Assembly: GCA_018894105.1 (NCBI GenBank)
Contig: CM032117.1
Location: 46,224,503 to 46,288,502, forward strand
Length of the DNA stretch: 64,000 nucleotides
Direction of reading: 5' to 3'
Source: Jacaranda mimosifolia
Taxonomy: Eukaryota; Streptophyta; Magnoliopsida; Lamiales; Bignoniaceae
The translations under genes were made by a program, and so were the position numbers. Shown here in pieces: positions 58,740-64,000 of this stretch; the first letter of the stretch is position 1; each line of letters starts with the position of its first letter. Under the pieces are notes generated by a model. That model ran no database searches. It worked only from the letters and a program-made list of their open reading frames with translations, and was not told the origin of the DNA.

Positions 58740-60720
58740 AATTTTTTACAAATACTTATGGGTTGGACTTTCGTTCAAGAAATGGGCTTCACAATAATGT
58801 AAAGAATTTGGTAATTGGGCTTAATCAATTTTTTAGTAAATTATTGTTGGACTAGGTTTTATTTTAAGGATTGACCTTGAAGAAATTTGAAGTGAATGAT
58901 CCATTAGTTGAGCCAATTTTCTTTAAAACATTGGGTTTTGTAAATTTTTTGTGAATTATTCACTGAATTGAGAGTTCTCATTTATGAAATAGGTTTGATC
59001 AAATTTATAGTAAATTAAGTGGTGAATTAGGCTTCATTGTAAGATTTTGTCTTGAACAAATTTGAAGTGAGGTAAATGGTGAATTATACTTTCTTTAAGG
59101 AACTAAGCTTATTTTTTTATTAATTGGACTTCACATTAGTTTAAATAATTGATTACTTTGGGTTGAAAAGCTTATTTTTTTACTAATTGTCTTAACTAAT
59201 ATTTTAGTGAATTGGCAAATTGGATTTCATACTAATTTGAAAAATTCATTAATTGGGCTTTACCAACTTATTTTTTATTAATTGGGCTTCAATAATTGTC
59301 TTTGTAAATTAGTGAATTGGGATTTCTATATGAATTGAATTTGACATTAACTTAAAGAATTCATTAATTGGGCTTTTGCAACTTTTCTTTCTATTAATAT
59401 GAGTTCACCAATTTTTTAGTAAATTAATGTTATTTGATAAATAATTGGGTTAGACATTAAATTACAGAGTTGATTAACTAGGCTTTAGCAACTCCTTTTT
59501 ATTAATTGGGCATCACCAATTTTATAATGAATTAGTGTCATTTTTTAAGAATTGGACTTGACATTAATTTAAAAAATTAGTTAATTGTGCTTCTGTAATT
59601 TATTCTTAAGAACTGAGTTTCTCAAAATGTTTTAGAAAATTAGTTAGTAGGCTTTGTTTAAGAAATGGAATTCACAAATTATAACTTGGTGAGTAAATTG
59701 GTGAATTGAGATTTACATTAATTTAAAGATTGGTTAATAGAGCTTCTCCAGCTAATTAAAAATTGTATTTCACCAAATTTTTTGGTAAATTGATGAATTA
59801 GATTTCATTTAAGAATTGGGTTACAAATATTTTAATGAATCCGTGATTGAGCTTTGTTTAAGAATTTGTCTTTCTTAATTAAAGAATTAGTTAATTTAAC
59901 TTCACCAACCTTTTTTTTTAAAAAAAAATTGGGCTTGATAAATTTTTAAATGAACTCGACTTCATATTAATCTATAAAATTCGTCAATTGGACTTCACCA
60001 ACTTCCTTTTTTTTTCTTAACGGGCTTGACCAATTTTCAGTAAATTAATAAATTGGGCTTCTTTGTGGGCTTCGATTAATCTCTTTTTATGAATAATGAT
60101 TCACCAATGGTAATCAATTATGTTGGGTTTGACTTTAATTTAAAAAATTAGTTAATTGTGATTCTCTAATTTATTTTTAAGAATTGAAATTCACAAAAAG
60201 TTTTAGAAAATCATTTTTAGGCTTTGTTTAAGAATTGGAATTCACCAATTACAACCTGGTGAGTAAATTGGTGAATTGAGATTTACATTAATCTACATAT
60301 TGGTTAATTTAACTTTTCCAGTTAATTAAAAATTGTATTTCACCAATTTTTTTAGTGAATTGATGAATTAGACTTCATTTAAGAATTGAGTTACAAATAT
60401 TATAGTGAATTCGTGATTGAACTTTGTTTAAAAATTTGTGTCTTTCTTAATCAAAGAATTAGTTAACTTAACTTCACCAACTACTTTTTTAAAATTGGGC
60501 TTGAAAGCTTTTTAAATGATCTGGGCTTCATATTAATTTATAAAATTCATCAATTGGACTTTACCAACTTATTCTTTTTCTTAATGGGCTTGACCAATTT
60601 TCCAATGAGTTACTAATTGGCAATTTTTAATGAATTAAGTTTCATATTGGTTTATAGATTTGATTAATTGGACTTCACCAAGATCTTTTTTATTAATTGG
60701 CCTTGACCAATTTTTCAGTA
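58740..60720. repeat. Degenerate tandem-repeat field with a roughly 571-bp higher-order duplication
   Basis: The whole stretch is built from variants of TTAATTGGGCTTCACCAATTTTTTAGTGAATT, loosely spaced at about 55-70 bp. Two long units, about 59545-60085 and 60116-60645, align with each other at a period of about 571 bp (for example TTAATTGTG...TCT at 59581 and 60152). No coding. It may be an expanded internal region of the CACTA element starting at 58300, but that is inference. Confidence 0.75.
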
Positions 60721-61760
60721 AATTAATTCTAAATTACACAATAATATTAAAATCATAAATATATGTAAAATAGTTCAATTCAAAATATTTTATTTATTAA
60801 TTCAAGTATCATAAATAAAAATTATTGATAAAAATTTCAGCTTATCCTCTTAACTGTATATGTTTTATTATTTTTTTTCATGGTTTTGTTGACATGGCAC
60901 GTTGAATTTCCATGTCATTGCCATGTGAGAAAGAAAGAAGACAAATATGATGATATGGCACCACGTGGTGCCAAATCAAGCGCCACGTAGGATCAGGCTA
61001 CTGACGGATGAGTTTCAGGCCCAATTTGTCTTTAAATTGCCAAATTTCAGGATATATTTGTATCAATCTTGCCCGAAAAGATAAAATCAAAATTTGCCAG
61101 TGGGGGCATAAATACAAGACCGATTTTGTAGTTTTGCCTAATTTAGTTTCCTTCCATTTTTGTATTCCCACCAACATTTGGGACAAATTAAAAGCTAACA
61201 ATTGTTTTTGTTATTAATTCCACAAAATAATTTAATTTAATTTCTTCCAAAAATTTGATTCCCTTTGGTTCCTCCTTTCATTTTTTTTGTATAAATAATT
61301 TATACCAAACTTAATTTCTTTTATATTAGATTGTAAAATGAATTAACATAATTAATTAATAAAAAAATAAAAGTATAGAATCATTTTAGTCCCTCAAGTT
61401 TTACTCTAGAATCACTTTAGTCCCCAACTAACGAAAGTTCATCTTTTAGTCAGTAACATTAATATATTATTTCATTTTAGTCCTGAAAACCACTTTGCAA
61501 TGGTATTTGACAGGAAAATTGACCAATTTTGACTTTTTTAAAAGCAATATTGTCTATTTAAGGTTTTATGTTTTTCGTTAGGCCTTAATTCAAAATTTTC
61601 TTTTTCTAAAGGAAAATTTACATTTTTACCCCCTATCAAAATGAAAAAGGGCAAAAAAAAAAAAAAACCTTTATGAAAAGAAAAGGGCAAAAAACCTTCC
61701 CGTGTTTTAAAATTATTGTTGCTTAACTTTATAATCAATTTATATTGATGTCATTTTATT
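60721..61760. other. Unassigned DNA with transposon-like phrases
   Basis: The patch 60885-61200 has CACGTGG, GCGCCACGTAGGATC and GGCCCAATTTGTC phrases often seen in plant Mutator-type ends, and 61376-61500 has repeated TTTTAGTCC phrases. No paired ends or duplications were found and no gene is seen. Confidence 0.4.
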
Positions 61761-63740
61761 TGTAACACTCCTAAAATTCAGTATTTCAGAAAATTGAATT
61801 TAAAAATCAAGATTTTGGTTAATCAAATTTTAGGGCTTGGAATTAATATTAAAAAGGACTTGATTGCAAAGATTTTGAAAATTATTGGGGTCAATTTGCA
61901 ATTTTTAGAAACTCAATTGGATGACATTTTCAAACTTTAGGGTTTGCATACAAGGATTGAAGTCAATTGTGGCAAAGCTGGGGTTTAAATAATTCGAAGG
62001 GCTCAATTGACTCAGGCTGTTTCTTTGTGGGCTGAATTAGAATTTTCCAAAATAACCTATATATTGGATATCTTCATTTTCCTCCCCATTTTCCTTTCTT
62101 TTTCTCTGCGTCACCCCTTCACCCCATTGCCGGTGATTTCTTCCGACAGCCGGAATCTTCACTAACCATACCATTTTTGTTCTCTTTCTCCTCACTCGTA
62201 ACCCGACGATATCACATGCAAGCCTTTTTCTCCGTCAAACAGTTGGGTTCTTGAAGCTTGAACTTGGCCAACGACAACTACCACGGTTAGCCTCCTTCCC
62301 CACCTTCGGCAACCACCTTTCCCCATAACTGACCCAACCACCTTCCTCTCTTCCTAACCAGCCTTCAGACAGTAACATGCACAGCGGGATGACCGGCAGA
62401 CCACTGAGAAGTTGAAGTCCAGAAATAACTCACAGCGGGCCTTTTGGTGGGTTATCTTCCTGGTGACATTTCACGGCAAACCAAGGGTGGTTCTGGTAGA
62501 GCTAAGCTCAAGGAACAACACGATAACCTTGGATTTTGTTTTGGATTGACCCCGGCGAAGGAATTTGGAGAAAATCGAGCGGCGATGTATGGTGGTGAAT
62601 GGTGGTCGGAGCTAAAATTAGGCTTCAATTTGACAGAATTTGGTAAAATTGACTTGGGGGTTTGATTATTTGAGATGAAAGGAGTAGTTTGGCGGTGAGT
62701 TTGTGTATTGTCAGCTACAGTAAGCGGCAGCGGCCGGCAACGCGGTGGTCTGGATGTAGTTTTTTCTGCTCGTCGCGAGGATCGTGACGGTGGTGGTTTT
62801 GGTTTGTGATTCCGATGTCTTGATTACACAATCTTGGGTAAAGGAATGGGAGTTGGAATTATATGTTATATATATATAGATATGTATATACATGCAATGT
62901 ACCGTTGTTTCTTTGAATGTTGTAATATGCTAAGAGTGAAGAGTTGAGATATGATATAGAATATTTTGTCCCATGCATGGACTATAGTGTAATTAGTGGA
63001 CCTGGATTCGTATTATTATATGTTAATTAGGGATTAATTAAGTTTTTAAGTGGTTAATCTATTATTTGATGAAATGATAATTGGGTAAATTGAGATGATA
63101 TGGACTAAAACTCGGTATACTGTCGTGCTAATATAAGTTTGGCGAATTTGGATTCATATTATTTTATGGAATATTTGGAATTACCGAGTTAATTAGAAAA
63201 GAAACCTTAATTCTATGAAATTGGGACCTGATGGCAATAATTAGGGTTGTAAGCTTATTAGCTTGACTGCCTGCCTGACTGACTGTCTGACCTTATTCTG
63301 ATATGTTCTGCTTGACTGTTGATTTACCGTCTATTGAGTTGATTTTCCCTCAACAGATTCTTTCTGTTATGCTTACAGTTATCCTTCACTAAGTCCTTCG
63401 GACTTACCCCCTCATTTATTTTATTCTCTTAGACAGGGAGTAAGCGAGGAACTTGGACTCCAGGCTGGACAGGAGTATGTTTTGTAATAGATCAGATGTT
63501 GCATGTATATATGTAAATCGTCTGATTACTAAGAATGGATTTGAGGCATATGATACGTTATGTTGATATGGATGACTTAAGGGTTGTAAATATTTTTTGA
63601 TGTAAGAATGTGAATCTTAGCATTTGCTTTCTGGTTTATCAAGTCTGTTAAGTTTGAAATTCAGCTGCTTCTGATAAGTTGAATTTGAGATTTTGTGGCA
63701 TGTATTTAGTTTATCTGCTGTATATTACAGGATTGTTACA
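61761..63740 (+). mobile_element. Start of a long LTR-like unit, plus orientation (end uncertain)
   Basis: It starts TGTAACACTCCTAAAATTCAG and shows the same order of sequence types as the LTR at 21726-24561: GGGGTCAATTTGCAATTTT-type phrases, a GC-rich CGGCGA middle (62100-62800), CACTAAGTCCTTCGGACTTACCCCC, then GTTTTGTAATAGATCAGATG. The family is related but not identical. A possible end is GGATTGTTACA near 63738, but the adjacent five bases do not match the left flank and no primer-binding site follows. The GC-rich open stretch 62444-62665 is LTR sequence, not a gene. Confidence 0.55.
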
Positions 63741-64000
63741 GGTTTGTTTAAGTTAGAATCTGCTCCTATTTCTGATAGGCTTGAAAGTTTAATTGTGGGC
63801 TATTGCTTGTATTTTGGGTTCAGAATTATTGATTGGAATGTTTTGATATCTCAGCTTTGGGTTACTCGGAGTGTGGTTTTGCATTATTAATATTAATTAA
63901 TCAAAAAGTCAATCAATAATTAGAAAGAATGAATTAAATTAGAATAATTAACTTTTTAATTCTAAAATAAATAGTAAAAATACAATTATTAACTAGCTAA
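63741..64000. other. Window end, unassigned
   Basis: May be a continuation of the preceding retroelement; AT-rich after 63885. No feature recognised. Confidence 0.4.

Noticed and set aside
62444..62665. GC-rich open frame near the right end
   Set aside because: Sits in the GC-rich middle of an LTR-like unit, an area that commonly gives spurious frames; no domain.
1..64000. CRISPR arrays, operons, tRNA or rRNA genes, endogenous pararetrovirus
   Set aside because: None seen. Repeats are transposon subterminal words or microsatellites, and no tRNA-like cloverleaf or viral polymerase motif was recognised by eye.

Overview
The window is plant nuclear DNA, almost certainly from a eudicot. It is strongly AT-rich, contains decayed copies of the main plant transposon superfamilies, and has one intact plant-type gene. 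That gene is an intronless polyamine oxidase of the PAO5 class (6045-7634, + strand, 529 aa). Nearly everything else that can be identified is transposable-element DNA or its debris. The species cannot be named from the sequence alone.

Layout. 1-307: remnant of a putative gypsy-type plant transposon protein, cut by the window edge. 800-4670: three non-autonomous hAT elements upstream of the gene, two of them almost adjacent. 4671-8850: promoter, PAO5 and its 3' flank. 8850-12705: unassigned AT-rich DNA with one degenerate repeat and a GC-rich island. 12706-17405: a solo LTR, an hAT element inserted at its edge, a CACTA element and a CACTA remnant. 18062-18993: a Mutator-like (MULE) element with long inverted repeats. 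21726-25190: two LTRs of one family head to head. 25498-32328: a MULE holding a 4.6 kb CACTA element and an hAT element. The CACTA carries a fragment matching the catalytic core of class I histone deacetylases. 34403-35207: a second solo LTR of the family at 12706. 35901-43190: a decayed PIF/Harbinger element with transposase and Myb-like pseudogenes, itself holding a small MULE and a small CACTA. 45301-46430: plant-mobile-domain-like pseudogene. 46840-57722: two degenerate Ty1/copia elements in tandem on the minus strand, sharing a collapsed LTR. 58300-60720: a CACTA terminus and a degenerate tandem-repeat field. 61761 onward: the start of another long LTR.

How the parts relate. The interest lies in insertion history. 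Several insertions have an unoccupied paralogous site in the same window: the Harbinger target at 35849-35900/43191-43711 is empty of it at 57723-58299, and the hAT at 31268 sits in a MULE terminal repeat whose partner near 25722 is uninterrupted. Many elements have target-site duplications of the length expected for their superfamily (8 bp hAT, 9 bp MULE, 3 bp CACTA and Harbinger, 5 bp LTR). I found no new enzymatic or defence system. The best candidates for follow-up are the histone-deacetylase fragment in the CACTA, the inverted LTR structure and the collapsed copia tandem. All coordinates, target-site duplications and homologies were read by eye.
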